From NCBI GenBank assembly GCA_963931925.1, contig OZ007570.1, forward strand, positions 69,492,046 to 69,556,045: 64,000 nucleotides of DNA, given 5' to 3'. Shown here piece by piece: positions 1-11,688 of this stretch. Position 1 is the first letter of the stretch. Every line of letters begins with the position of its first letter. Made by a program: the position numbers and the translations under genes. This DNA is from Onchidella celtica (lineage: Eukaryota > Mollusca > Gastropoda > Systellommatophora > Onchidiidae). Below the pieces are notes generated by a model that had not been told where the DNA came from, made no database searches, and saw only the letters and a program-made list of their open reading frames with translations.

Positions 1-2
1 GA

Positions 3-569
3 CGTGCAGTGCGTGCCAAAAGACGACGCATAAGGGTCGTTCACCCCGGGCTCCTCGTCAAAAGATCCCCACGGTTTCGGAACCGTTTAAAAAGGTTTCA
101 GTACCTTGTTGATTTAAGAGAAAGACTATCTTCAGCGCGCACTATGGCACAAGAAGCTTCTGGTATCGCTTCGAAGAGAGCAAAAGACTATAAAGATAGA
201 GGGTCCAAACTGAGAATTTTTAAGCCAGGAGACAAGGTTCTGTTGCTGTTACCTACGGACCATAATAAGTTATTGATGACATGGAAAGGTCCTTATGTTA
301 TTGAGCGAGTTGTTTCAAAGGTAGATTACGCTATCCACATTGATGGAGCGAGTAAGGTTTTCCATGTTAATATGCTACAGAGATTTTATGAGAGACCACA
401 GTATCTGTGTGCACAGACAAGACCAGAGGAGACTGTCTTCTCTACCGCTTGTACGGGGGTCGTAGACCAGTTGGACTGTGACGTAAGCGACACCGAGGCG
501 CAGGAAGAGTTACAAATTCAATTGCCGGAGTTAACTGCGACACAAGGTTACAGGGACGTAAAAAATTAA
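3..569 (+). pseudogene. Integrase C-terminal region (GPY/F-type) of element 1
   Basis: The open frame runs in from the left edge, so no start is present. It ends with the integrase C-terminal module: a basic stretch, then KPGDKVLLLLPT, the TWKGPYVIERV box (GPY/F signature) and FHVNMLQRFY. The same boxes occur in the second element near 13850-14000 (TWKGPFLVKKR, YHINMLKKY), where they follow a complete DDE core. The frame closes at TAA 567-569 beside a run of six A residues (560-565). The downstream RT frame is shifted by one base there, and a run one base shorter would keep both in one frame, as they almost are in element 2. A programmed shift cannot be excluded, but an indel is more likely. 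Confidence 0.8.
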
Positions 570-1947
570 CCCTGACCTTACGAGTTCAAGGAGTAGGGAA
601 CTTGAGACCCTATTAGCGTCATTTCCGGATGTTGTTACGGATTGGCCGGGTCGCACTACGGTGATCCAGCACCAAATAAAGTTGACTTCGGATAAGCCAG
701 TATTTCTTAGACCGTATCCGCTGCCTTTTTCTTCGAGAGATAGAGTCATAAAGGAAGTTGAGTCAATGTTGAAGTTAGATGTGATAGAACCATCAACATC
801 GCCGTATTCATCACCCATCGTCCTCGTGAAAAAACTTGATGGATCGGTGCGGTTCTGTATTGATTTTCGAAGATTGAACACTATTACGGTAGGCGATAGG
901 GAGCCTATTCCGTTTCAGGAGGAATTAATAGCTTCATTGGCCGGGTCCACGTGGTTTTCCAAGATAGATTTAACGAAAGGTTATTGGGAAATCCCGCTTA
1001 CTGAGGAGTCTAAACAATACACGGCGTTCCAAACGCCCATTGGATTATTCCAATTTAAGGTCATGCCATTTGGGTTGGTAAACGCGCCAGCGACGTTTGC
1101 ACGATTAATGAGATTAGTGTTGAAGGACATACCTAATGTCGTGTCATTCTTTGACGATATAGCATGTCATACGTCGACATGGTCTGATCATATTCAGACA
1201 CTAACAGTAATTTTTCAACGATTACGTCATTTTTGGTTAACTGCTAAACCCGCAAAGATGGATTTGGCATGTCCAGAGATAGTATTCTTAGGACATATCG
1301 TGGGTAGAGGTGTTCAGAGGCCTGAAGGAACAAAAATTGACAAATTAGTAGGGTTGCAAATCCCTAAAACAAAGAAACAAGTCAGAAGCTTAGTGGGAAT
1401 TTTAAATTATTACAGAAAGTTCATTCCAAATTTTTCCTCCTTGTCATCTTCTCTTACTGACCTTACTAAGAAGGGACAACCCGATAAGGTCCAGTGGACG
1501 TCTGAATGTCAGACATCATTTGATAATTTGGTGACAGCATTATCATCGTCACCCATTCTGATATTACCCGATTTTCGATCTAATTTTATCCTCAGAACGG
1601 ATGCGTCGGACTCTGGTGTCGGCGCTTGTCTTCTACAGGAGAAGAACGAATGTCTCCATCCTGTATGTTATGTCAGTAGGAAGTTATTGCAGAGAGAAAG
1701 AAAGTATTCTGTGATAGAGCGTGAGTGTCTTGCCATTGTCTGGTCCGTCCAGAAACTAGGACGTTATCTCATGGGACGATAATTTTGTATCCAGACAGAC
1801 CACAAGCCACTGACATTTTTGTCGAAGAATCGTTCGTCCAGCCCACGCTTGTCTAGATGGGCATTGGCTTTGCAGCCGTATACCTTCGTTATTCAACCAA
1901 TTCCAGGAACCAGCAATCATATCGCCGACTACCTTAGTCGAGCCTAG
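562..1947 (+). pseudogene. Reverse transcriptase and RNase H of element 1, with premature stop
   Basis: The frame is open from just after TAA 559-561. RT motifs appear in order: SPIVLVKK, RFCIDFRRLN, FSKIDLTKGYW, FQFKVMPFGLVNAPATF and the catalytic FFDDI (aspartates at 1153-1158). LVGILNYYRKFIPNFS and the RNase H motif RTDASDSGVGACLLQ follow. A TAA at 1780-1782 interrupts RNase H, and the same frame then continues with QTDHKPLTFL and IADYLSR to a natural-looking stop at 1945-1947. The copy is closely related in layout to the RT at 14310-15542 but diverged in sequence. A nonsense substitution is the simplest reading. Confidence 0.87.
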
Positions 1948-2289
1948 GGGAAGATTTCAGGAGCTTATACATCGGAGGACAGGAACATTGACAGGATCTG
2001 TGTGAATGAGTCGACTTTAAAATATTGACATTATAAATATGATATGAAGAATGGTTGATAGGTTGAATGGTTTTTGATTCTGTATTAAGTATTGTGGTTA
2101 GTTAGCTATTCAGGATGTGACACATATATGCATATTGCAGGCCATACGGATCCCCATATTTTCCCCTGATTTCGGTATTTTATATACTAGGGGAACTGCT
2201 AGGTCAGTTTTTTTAGTGTAGGTATTGCTCACGCTCACTCGTTGACAGTCATCTTGATGCGATTTGAAATTAATTGCATTAATTTTTTT
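1948..2289 (+). other. 3' untranslated stretch of element 1
   Basis: About 340 bases between the end of RNase H and the polypurine tract. I see no ORF or env-like gene in it. Confidence 0.6.
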
Positions 2290-2303
2290 GGGGTGGGGGA
2301 TGA
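2290..2303 (+). promoter_or_regulatory. Polypurine tract of element 1
   Basis: GGGGTGGGGGA directly precedes the TGTCAC start of the LTR. Element 2 has the same tract in the same position (16151-16160). In LTR elements this is where plus-strand DNA synthesis starts. Confidence 0.75.
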
Positions 2304-3499
2304 TGTCACGAGTGGAGTGAGTGCAATTAAGGGGATTGCTACAGAGCGGGTGTAGAGTAAGAAAGGCTCACAGTAGACAGCAAGTTAAGCGTGCTGTTGT
2401 GAGTAGTAGTGGGGGCGGGGTCTGAAGGAGGCGAAAGCGCGGTATTACTATCACTGCAAGTTAGAAGGTCCTAGGGATCGGACCTGTGAATAAAAGCCCA
2501 TCGGGCGGACATAAAGGGGAAGCAGTCGAGAAGACTAGTGAGAGTCTTTCCAGTTATGACTGGTATGTAGAACGTTGATTGATTATTATGATTGATGTAT
2601 TATATTATATTCGTCTATTACCATGATGTAAATAAGTATATGTGAGGAATGTGGAAGTCCTTGATATTGGATATAGCAATGTGCGCCACGAGCGATAGAT
2701 GAAAGTGAGTTCATGGATTTGTAGCGCGAGTGAGTAGTGTGTACTCCGATGGAGGTGTGTTACCGTAAGATGTGTGGTGAGTGAAAGGTGAACTAGTGTG
2801 TGTACGCTTCATGGATTGTAAGGAGAGGTGGAGTGAATAGAAATGGTAGGATATTATACCAAGGTAATGTTATTCTTGTAGGTGTCGGGGACGGGCCGCA
2901 GAGCCACCTCGATGAGCACAGGGGATAGGCCAGCATAGGGCCGGAGGCCACACATAGGCCAGAAGTGAGGCTGTCAGTGCAGGACAGTAGAGGCACATAA
3001 AGTCGTGGCAGTCAGGCCACGGACAGGGACGTAGATATGAGAGTGACTGAGATACTATATTGTTGCCATGTTGATAGGCTAGTGAACTGATACTATGTTG
3101 TTGCCATGTTGATGGCTATGGAAATAATAATGTGTTATTGCCCTGTGGAGATGCGAGTGGAATATTAAGGTGTATGACAATAGAAAGGTGATATTGAGAG
3201 ACGGCGGTGCCAGTGAATCATTAATGTACTATTAAGACCCTGAGGGGAGAGGCTGAGGCCGAAGTGCCTTTAGGAGTGACTACCGGATTGTGGATCCGGG
3301 GGAGCGTGTGTGTGAGAATAAGGCCGTTGTACGGCAGTCATTTCAATAATATAATATATGTAATTGCGCTATTATATGTATAATTATGTTTAATAAATGT
3401 GTGAGTCTGATGGGTTGTTTTGTTAAGTGTTAAACTTGTTTGTTCGTGATTGTCGTCCTGTCATAAACTATTACATTTCCCAGTCTGGGATTTGTGACA
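2304..3499 (+). repeat. 3' LTR of element 1 (LTR family 1)
   Basis: It runs from TGTCACGAG to TTTGTGACA, about 1196 bp, with TG...CA ends. It is nearly identical to the solo LTR at 6191-7374 from about position 2415 onward, but the first 110 or so bases differ strongly. A polyadenylation signal AATAAA lies at 3392-3397 and is conserved in the solo copy and in the diverged relative near 35.7 kb. The host sequence after the LTR begins CTTGC; the matching 5' duplication is outside the window. Confidence 0.9.
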
Positions 3500-3533
3500 C
3501 TTGCCATTGCAAGAAAAAACAGCTAAAGAAACG

Positions 3534-4522
3534 TTAATATTCGTCTCTGAAATTTTTATGGACCACAACATAGATAAAGAAATTGCCAGTACTGTTTATG
3601 GCTGCAATGCTCACCTTATAGGAGCCTTGTTCAATAATGCAAAATGTGCTTCCCTGCTCAGTCCCAGCACACACCTCAAAAATGACGAATGTCGCTACAT
3701 TGCATATTACATACAACAGACACACAGACAATAAAGTTTTTGTTGTTCTTCGATTTGACTTTGTCACATTATTTGAGACGGGTCCATTTTACCTGATGTC
3801 ATGTTATTTCGCAGGGCAGATTGTCTCCTCACTTGTATTCCAATGACCGTACAACCAATTGTAACTATTAGCAACGGGACAACACCAGTTAAATTGTTTA
3901 CAACGGTGTCTATAATAGCCGCGACACCATCCTCACGATCCTTTTGATAGGCTTCGGTTGCAAATACGCGCGCAACAATGCGACCATACACACATAAGTG
4001 TTTCAGTTCACGATACCTGGTAGTGTAGAGATTAAACATAGTCCAGAATATAAACACAAAACTAACAGCACAAGTTGTGCGTCTTCGCGTGATAATTAAT
4101 TGAAATTTCAATGGCCAGAATATAGCAATGAGTCGTTCTATGGTTATGAAAACAGGTAAAGTAAAATTAACCAGAAGACCAATTGAATTCATATATAAAG
4201 CACACATGTAGAGTACTAAGAGAAAATGGTTAGTGATTTCAGAAAAAGGAAATGAAGCATGTTAGCTGGACCAATATATCATGCTAGGAATGTTGATTAT
4301 GCCGCACAGATATAACAGATCAGCTATGGCCAGGCCGACGAGCAGGATGTTTGAAGATTTCTGAAGACCTTGTCGGGTAATGATGATTATACTGAGTAGA
4401 TTTCCTGCTATACCAACAATACCAACTGTGGGCATCAACACATAAATAGTCGTCCATATGAAACTGTTGGTTAGTTTTGTAATAACTGCAGGATCCAATT
4501 CGTTGACACAAGTTGCATGCAT
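3534..4522 (-). pseudogene. Class A GPCR pseudogene 1 (chemosensory-type family)
   Basis: The minus strand reads as one rhodopsin-like receptor in a single coding exon. TM1 has GIAGNLLSIII, then SSNILLVGLAIADLLYL (TM2), ITIERLIAIFWPLKF (end of TM3, with ERL in place of DRY), TM4, VYGRIVARVF in the second extracellular loop, TM5, TM6 and FFIYVVVHKNFRDEY at the short C-terminus. Two lesions are visible. An in-frame TAA at 4262-4264 lies after TM2, and a one-base shift near 3764-3767 lies in intracellular loop 3. The order and loop motifs match the intact gene at 46156-47124. A splice acceptor-like TTTCAG ends 34 nt before the ATG (exon start 4556). Confidence 0.85.
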
Positions 4523-4556
4523 TCTTGCTCTGTAAACCTCCTGGTGTCAGCACAAA

Positions 4557-4563
4557 CTGAAAC
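4557..4563 (-). promoter_or_regulatory. Splice acceptor upstream of GPCR pseudogene 1
   Basis: The minus strand reads TTTTTACTGTTTCAG and then the 34-nt leader before ATG 4522. The relic at 25098 has the same acceptor, the same 34-nt spacing and a similar leader. This supports an ancestral gene with a 5'-UTR intron. Confidence 0.55.
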
Positions 4564-4599
4564 AGTAAAAACGAGGAAGGCAGTTAACTAACGTCATCC

Positions 4600-6185
4600 T
4601 CTTTAAATAATTATGAAAGTTGAGGGTTCTCCAAAGCGCTTATAGTGCGCACTACAGTCAGAGGCATGCTCTCAGAGGTGTGCACATTTCCGCATTTTGA
4701 TTGGGGCAAACGTCTATTTAGACGTGGAGGAGGGAAGGAGGAAGATTAATACGGTATTAGTATTATCTTACTACTGTAATCAGAGAGTATGTATTTGTAG
4801 GGGGATCTCACTTCTGCCAAATCACGAAACTAGGTGGCCGCGGTAAACAAGAAATTGAAGAACTGAAAGAGACATTCTTTGCCAAAGATAGTGTTCATAT
4901 CATTTTAGTGTGGTTTGTTCCTATTTTTTGAGCATTTTCGATGAGTAAAATCAAAGAGCATGGACGGAAAATCCATCCTTGACCTCTCTTTATACATTGG
5001 TGGTCGAAAATCAACGTTGTCACCTCTGTTATTTCTGCGCAAGTTCTGTTAGTCATCGCATCGAATCCAAATGGTGCTTTTAATGCGGTCTAGGTCTAAT
5101 ACGTTTGGCCCTCCTACAAAAAATCTCCAAGATATAGCTTGCACGGCTCGGCTAGCGTTTTCAGATAAAATATGGAATCGAGAACAATGATATGTATACG
5201 ATATTGATGTCAGAAAACAGATTTTTGTTCATGTCGACTTAAAGGCAAACTGGATAGGTTCGGATAAATGCTCGTCCATTGGTTTAATGAGTCTTGTAAC
5301 CAGCCCTTGCTCAGCCAAGACTTTTAAACAACATAAGCGAACCACTTCAGAGAAAGTTATTTTACCAAATATTTACGCCACTATTTGGGATGTAACCAAA
5401 GAGTTTATTTTATGCAGTGGAGTTAGAAGTTTCCTCAGGGACCTACGCCCAGTAAAACATCACATCCTGCAAATTGTTTTCGGGCAAGCGTGTTCTGTAA
5501 CCTGTTTGGTGGCGGATCTGACGCCGTTTCCTCCATTTTCAAATTCGTTTTTCGCAATTTCAACTATATCAAGATGGTTCAAAATTGCTCAGTCAACAAC
5601 AGAAGAGTAAGTACATGTCTATTAGAAGCTTAAATACATCGATAGATCTAGACTCAGAGATTTTGTCTAGCTGTATAAGATGTAGAGAGCTAGGTGGGTA
5701 GATGAAGGCATTGGCCGTATAGTGGCACAGATAAATCAGTGATACAACCAGAGCCTGAAGAAAGACCAAAATTGACATCGTGTGGTCCCCTAGGTTTTGG
5801 GTATTTGGCTGTAAGGCCACAACTTCTTTCACTGACACTATTTAGTGATACACAGCAAGTTGAGGCCACAGGGTGCAGATCAAGGAGTGGGTTTGAAACC
5901 GTGAGCAGTGCTGTCAAACCTCATAAGCAGGCCTTTATTATAAAGTAAAACATCGGTTAGACAAAGGAGGGAGCCGTAGTAGCCCAGTCGGTGTGGTGGT
6001 CACTTCGTGCATAAAAGTGTAGCCATGACTGTTGGAAAAGGCAAAGAGTAAGTATGCTATTCTGAGGGGCGCTCAGTTGCACATTAGCCTTCAGTTACCT
6101 GGCAGGCACAGTGATCAGCATGAACCGCCAGCATGGCAGCCTAGCAAAGGGGCTGCCTCCGCTGTTCAATATGGCAGCATCCGTA
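4600..6185. other. Intergenic; contains a duplicon piece (about 5205-5345)
   Basis: No gene is recognised. About 5205-5345 resembles 56040-56190: both have gtcagaaaac, catgtc, ggcaaactggata or ggcagctggata, and cagataaat-like blocks in the same order. The continuation of the 56-kb copy matches 8015-8110 instead, so the 2.7 kb between the two halves here may be inserted. Confidence 0.45.
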
Positions 6186-6190
6186 GTGTA

Positions 6191-7374
6191 TGTCACGAGT
6201 GGAGTGAGCGATAGTTAATAATTACGGGGGGAAAGGAGGAGAGTAAAATTAACGCACGGAGACAGGGAAGAAAAGTCGTGCATGTCATGAGTGGGGGGTC
6301 TGAAGGAGGCGAAAGCGCGGTATTACTATCACTGCAAGTTAGAAGGTCCTACGGATCGGACCTGTGAATAAAAGCCCATCGGGCGGACATAAAGTGAGCA
6401 GTCGAGAAGACTAGTGGAAGTCTTTCCAGTAATGACTGGTATGTAGAATGTTGATTGATTATTATGATTGATGTATTATATTATATTCGTCTATTACCAT
6501 GATGTGAATAAGTATATGTGAGGAATGTGGAAGTCCTTGATATTGGATATAGCAATGTGCGCCACGAGCGATAGATGAAAGTGAGTTCATGGATTTGTAG
6601 CGCGAGTGAGTAGTGTGTACTCCGATGGAAGTGTGTTACCGTAAGATGTGTGGTGAGTGAAAGGTGAACTAGTGTGTGTACGTTTCATGGGTTGTAAGGA
6701 GAGGTGGAGTGAATAGAAATGGTAGGGTATTATACCAGTGTAATGTTATTCTTGTAGGTGTCGGGGACGGGCCGCAGAGCCACCTCGATGAGCACAGGGG
6801 ATAGGCCAGCATCGGGCCGGAGGCCACACATAGGCCAGAAGTGAGGCTGTCGGGGTAGGACAGTGGAGGCACATAAAGTCGTGGCAGTCAGGCCACGGAC
6901 AGGGACGTAGATATGAGAGTGAATGAGATACTATATTGTTGCCATGTTGATAGGCTAGTGAACTGATATTATGTTGTTGCCATGCTGATGGCTATGGAAA
7001 TAATAATGTGTTATTGCCCTGCTGAGGTGCGAGGGGAGTGCTAAGGTGTATGACAATAGGAAGGTGATATTGAGAGGCTGCGGTGCCAGTGAATCATTAA
7101 GGTACTATTAAGACCCTGAGGGGAGAGGCTGAGGCCGAAGTGCCTTTAGGAGTGACTACCGGATTGTGGATCCGCGGGAGAGTGTGTGTGAGAATAAGGC
7201 CGTTGTACGGCAGTCATTTCAATAATATAATGTATGTAATTGCGCTATTATATGTATACTTATGTTTAATAAATGTGTGAGTCTGATGGGTTGTTTTGTT
7301 AAGTGTTAAACTCGTTTGTTCGTGATTGTCGTCCTGTCATAACTATTACATCTCCCAGTCTGGGATTTGTGACA
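6191..7374 (+). repeat. Solo LTR, family 1, with target site duplication GTGTA
   Basis: 1184 bp from TGTCACGAGTGG to TTTGTGACA, matching the 3' LTR of element 1. The five bases before it (6186-6190) and after it (7375-7379) are both GTGTA, a perfect 5-bp target duplication. No internal element sequence is present, so this is a solo LTR left by LTR-LTR recombination. AATAAA is at 7268-7273. The small ORFs inside it are not genes. Confidence 0.93.
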
Positions 7375-7379
7375 GTGTA

Positions 7380-10300
7380 CACCATTTTGAAGTGCACAAC
7401 GCTAGAGATGAATAATGACAGTGGACTGATTGTTGAATCACTTACTTTGGTGTTTGGTAGAGAATTTAGAATAGGTGAAGAACATGTCATGAATCTGTAA
7501 TTGTCAAATGACCTATGGGCATTAAATAGAATCTATGGTCAGTCCATGGCAATTTTTTATTACTGATCTTAATACTTAATGCTGTTTGCTATCGCCATCT
7601 TTATTGGGGAAGTGGAGAGGGCCCTGGGGTTGGGTTTTCTTTTGGAAAGTCCGGTTTGGTTGAATTAGTGAAAGTGTCACTTCTCAGTTTTTTTGTTTTT
7701 TTTTCAAGCAAATCAACCCATCTTCATCGTTCTGCCACACAAAATAAAGCAAAACAATACCAGCCACCTGCATTCCTCCCTTTCCTATTGTACAGCAGTA
7801 AGCATGAACAGCTGACATCACGTTGTCTCAGACTGCCCCGAACCAAGGAGCTGGTTGATTCTGATGGCAGAGAGCGTCCTCGTCTTTAGCGGGCAAGGGA
7901 GGTCTGTTCTCGCCCTAGTCTGACAGGCGTTGAGATAAATTGCTGGAACTGGAGCCATTATTGGGGACGTTTGTATTGTATCAAAGCTCCAGCAGTGCGT
8001 CGTTTGGTCTACGTTTTAATAGGTTGTGTTAATAAAATGCTGCTGTTATTCGGAAATTGAAGTCATGCGCGTGACGTTATCTATTGAAAAGCCTTTAGAA
8101 ACTGAAAAGACCGTGTGACTTTATAAGTGACTATTTTTACCATTATGAACGGATTTTACTGATTTCAATATAATCTACACCGAAAATAATTATCTGCGTA
8201 AGCAAACGGAAAAAGCATCCGTTCGTTTTATAGACATTGCCAATTTAGCTGGCCACGAATTTTGAGACGCATTTTAGCAGGCTTTCATGGGTCAGTAACA
8301 GAATCACAGTTCAATGCATGGCAATGGTGTCGTTACTACTCTTTTTACTTCACATTGTTTGCGTTTGTCTTCTTTATTGGATAAGTGGGGATTAGTATGG
8401 AAGCGGCTGGATTTCGCCAGTTGCACCATCGTTCTTCTTCGCAATCAATGCAGAACAAAGCTGGCCACTCCCCTATTCCCCTTAGTATAGAAATTAGCAT
8501 GAACAGCGTGCCCCAAATCTTCCGCAAGGTTTAACTTTCAATTCGGTATTTCGTGAACCATGCACACCGCGGCACTTCTGATACCAGTGTGTTCAATAAT
8601 ATGCTCTTTACGGTTCACCAATTTAGAGTCTGAAGTCAGTCTGTCTATGTAAAATGGGGTAGTTTTACAGAAAAGAGATATTACCAGAAGCGACAAAAGG
8701 CAGAAATACGTCATCAGTTTTAACCACTCCGAGCAATTTTCAGTGAGATCGATTGTTCCTAACTAGGCACGGCCACAACGATGTTTACCATAATATATTG
8801 AGAACGTTGAAACGTTTTCCGGTGAATATATTTCATTCATTTCAATTCATTTCAGTAAAATAATTTAAACACTATTTACACCTTCCTTGGTAATTCTTTT
8901 TCGCATTAGGAACATTAGGGAAGGCGTATCAAAAGAACCATCATACTAATCACAACCACTACACTGGAAGTAAAAATGCTGTCAACACTTCTGTTCTTCG
9001 ACCCAAGGCTAATGTGGGTCTAGATTACAATATCATCGTCGACAATGCAAACAAATTAATAACTATATCTACAACAATATAAATTAAGGTGTCTCCCACT
9101 CACTGTAATAATAAATCCTATTTTGCAAATATCAGGAGCGCAAGATGAATAACTCCCAACAGATCGTCATTGGATCACTCAATGAGTCAAATGAAGGTCC
9201 ATCTCATCCAAAATAGCGGTAGGCATACTTCTGTTAGACACAGAAAGTGAGCTTCTTTAGCTTCAGGCCGTTCCCTATAGACTGCTGTTTCAAAGTGGAA
9301 GCGGCTGAAACATGGGGGCTGCTGGTTTCTTATACTCTTTAATGTAGTTGCTTACATAATGGTAACTGTCCCATTCTACATGTATGAAGGGTAACAGACA
9401 GACGGTACCAGTTCAAACAGAAAAGAACCAAGACAAAAAGTTATGTTTTTTCCCTCTCACCTCACCTTCTCTAGTGCGTCCCAACCAGGCAGATTTTGTG
9501 GAGCAGATTGTTTTTAAAAAAGGGAGGGGGAGGGGGTCTATCTCGATTTTTCACACTCTCTTATTCTTCCCACTTCTGTCCCTTTTCCTCTGTCTCTCAA
9601 TCCCCTATCTGCCTCCTTCTTTCTCCCTCCCACCCCCACCCCCACTCCACCCAGGTATGGCTATGCACCGACGTTTCCGATGCTAAAAGTACCTGTGTGC
9701 ACAATTCCATGCTTTAAACCAAAAGTGCAGATTTTGACATGTTTTACCGACACTAACTAGACCTACACGGTTGGGCACATTTACTTATCCAGCCTGACAA
9801 TTATTGGTACAGTTCTTACCCAGTGAGAACATTTTTAGAAATCTCATTAGCACCAAGATGATAACAATAAAACCAGTTATAAACACCTTAACCCAGACAA
9901 ATGGTGGTAAGTGATTAGCCTTCTGTGTAGTGTATTTTAAACAGACAGTATTTGAGAGTTGACATCAGTCCTAACGGTCAACCACTAAGCATTCAATTTT
10001 ACGGTCCGTTAAACGCACCTTTAGTACAATTCCAATGACATCCCCGGAACAGTTATCATCACGTGGGTAACCTGAACGAGATGGATCAAATTCTGGTCAG
10101 CCCAGATTAGATATATTGACACTTATAAAAATAGAGATTCAACTATTTTTCCGCCACAAAACACTGTGCTAGCCACGGTAGAAAAAAAAAATCGAACTTA
10201 CTAATGTAATACAATACAAAAGGAGTAAAGTAATAAAAGTAAGCCTAATTATGAACAAATAAAAGGCTGTAGGTTTCATGACCAAGATGGGTATACGTTT

Positions 10301-11280
10301 TGTCTTTTTCATTCATTGGACTAGGGGCATCCGTGGTAACTGCCCTGGGTAATGCAGACATGACACATGGTGAAGAAGTAAGAACTGTTACGGGACTGAG
10401 TTAGGCAGTGATGGATGTCCTCCAGTGGCAAAATGTGTAGGATGTAAGTTATTCATAAGGACTTGGCGCATGGAGTAGTGAACAAGATGGCAACCACAGT
10501 ACATCTTTTGTCGTGGAGAGCTGGCTTTATTTATAACACTACAAAGATGTGGAATGAATTCATTATTTAAGATTCATCAGCACCACATTTCAGTGAAAAC
10601 AGAATCAGGCTTACTTGGCCTAAGAAAATGGTGGTCATGTGAAACTTTAATATTTTTTGGGGTATATTTTGTGCAGTGCAGCCACACTGTGCCGAAAGTC
10701 CAGCCGCCATGTTTTATTATTCCATTACAAAGATACTTCCTAACAAAATTCCTCATTCACACTAGTGACCAGTTAACCACATCACCGAGGATAAATCGTC
10801 TTTGGCCACAAATAAGCCCTCAAGCTGTTAAACACTATGACTGTAGGATCTGTCAGAAACATCCATTAATCTTTGATTAAGGGAACCTGGAACAAAATTC
10901 TTTTCCATTATAGTGTTGCATTATTATATTTTGTATTCATACTTGCTATATTATTGCCTGGGATAAATCACGTGTCTAGGGCACGTTGAGAGATAATCTG
11001 GATATTAGAGTTGTTAGGCTTGTATAGCCAAGGAAGTTAATATCGTGAATATTGATTTATTCCGATTTATAGCAGAGGGAACGCTGCTAGGAGTGTACGG
11101 AAAATACACTGGGAATATTACATTGGTATCGTTAGTTAACGACCAATCACGGAAGCAATAGACTGACTGCTTGAGGATTAGGAGAAATGCGTGGAGTTAA
11201 GTGATCACTGAGATAGCTCAACCACTACTTGGTTGACTAAGACGTACAGTTTGTTGTTGATTTCGGTAATTTCGTTCAGA
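7380..11280. other. Intergenic, no recognised gene; duplicon piece at about 8015-8110
   Basis: Only short ORFs without recognisable motifs are present. About 8015-8110 (shared words aattgaagtcatg and aaagcctttagaaa) matches 56185-56275. A pyrimidine-rich C/T stretch lies at about 9560-9655. I could not find a family-2 LTR or another clear 5' boundary for element 2 here. Confidence 0.4.
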
Positions 11281-11402
11281 CTGCAGGAACGAACACCCGC
11301 AGAGTGCAATTGATAAATTGCTTCAAGGGATAATAAAGTTAGAGATTTTTCAGAAGTTGTCCTCGATTAGGACATTATTATATCGCATTATCGACCGATA
11401 TC

Positions 11403-11688
11403 ATGGCCGAACTACAGAAATATTTGGAACTAGCCCAATCATTTGGCATACCGGAAGCTCAGCGTGCTTCTTGGGTAGACCAGAAACTGAAAGAAGAACG
11501 AGAAGAAAAGGCCGCGGAGAGATTACGAGAAGAAAAGGCCGCGGAGATATTACGCCAAGAAAAGGCCGCGGAGATATTACGCCAAGAAAAGGCCGCGGAG
11601 ATATTACACCAAGAAAAGGCCGCAGAGATATTACGCTATTAAAGCGTTTCCAACATACGGAAGATGGATTTCATAAGCGTTTCCGCGA
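11403..11688 (+). pseudogene. Gag N-terminal fragment, broken
   Basis: ATG 11403 opens MAELQKYLELAQSFGIPEAQ, a gag N-terminus of the type seen in this class of elements. Five copies of a 9-residue charged repeat follow, then TAA 11640-11642. The gag sequence continues at once in another frame (LLKRFQHTEDGFHKRF, about 11629-11694) and then in a third frame from about 11692. The abrupt jump from repeats to the LLKRFQ box suggests that a central part of gag was deleted and an indel added later. The overlapping ORF 11318-11800 is only this second frame read through. Confidence 0.7.
11505..11639 (+). repeat. 27-bp tandem repeat inside gag (5 units)
   Basis: Five 27-bp units encode EKAAEILRQ-type 9-mers (variants EKAAERLRE, EKAAEILHQ, EKAAEILRY). 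Units 2 to 4 are almost identical at DNA level, which implies recent unit expansion. The pattern of charged and alanine residues would favour a continuous helix or coiled coil. Confidence 0.85.

Larger units (their letters stand above)
1..3499 (+). mobile_element. 3' part of a Ty3/Gypsy-type LTR retrotransposon, IN-before-RT order (element 1)
   Basis: The window opens inside an integrase and continues through the integrase C-terminus, reverse transcriptase, RNase H, a 3' untranslated stretch, a polypurine tract and one LTR. Gag, protease and most of integrase lie off the left edge. Integrase lying upstream of RT in a Gypsy-type element matches the Gmr1 group, known originally from deuterostomes. 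The copy is dead: it has a one-base shift at the IN/RT border and a stop codon inside RNase H. A solo LTR of the same family is at 6191-7374. Confidence 0.85.

Noticed and set aside
2793..2996. Near-identical minus-strand ORFs in both family-1 LTRs (also 6669-6872)
   Set aside because: They are duplicated because the LTR is duplicated; there is no sign of coding constraint.
9384..9717. Two overlapping plus-strand ORFs
   Set aside because: Driven by a C/T-rich stretch; no domain or start context.
10554..10880. 108-codon plus-strand ORF just before element 2
   Set aside because: No recognisable domain and no similarity to gag or LTR sequence; likely chance.
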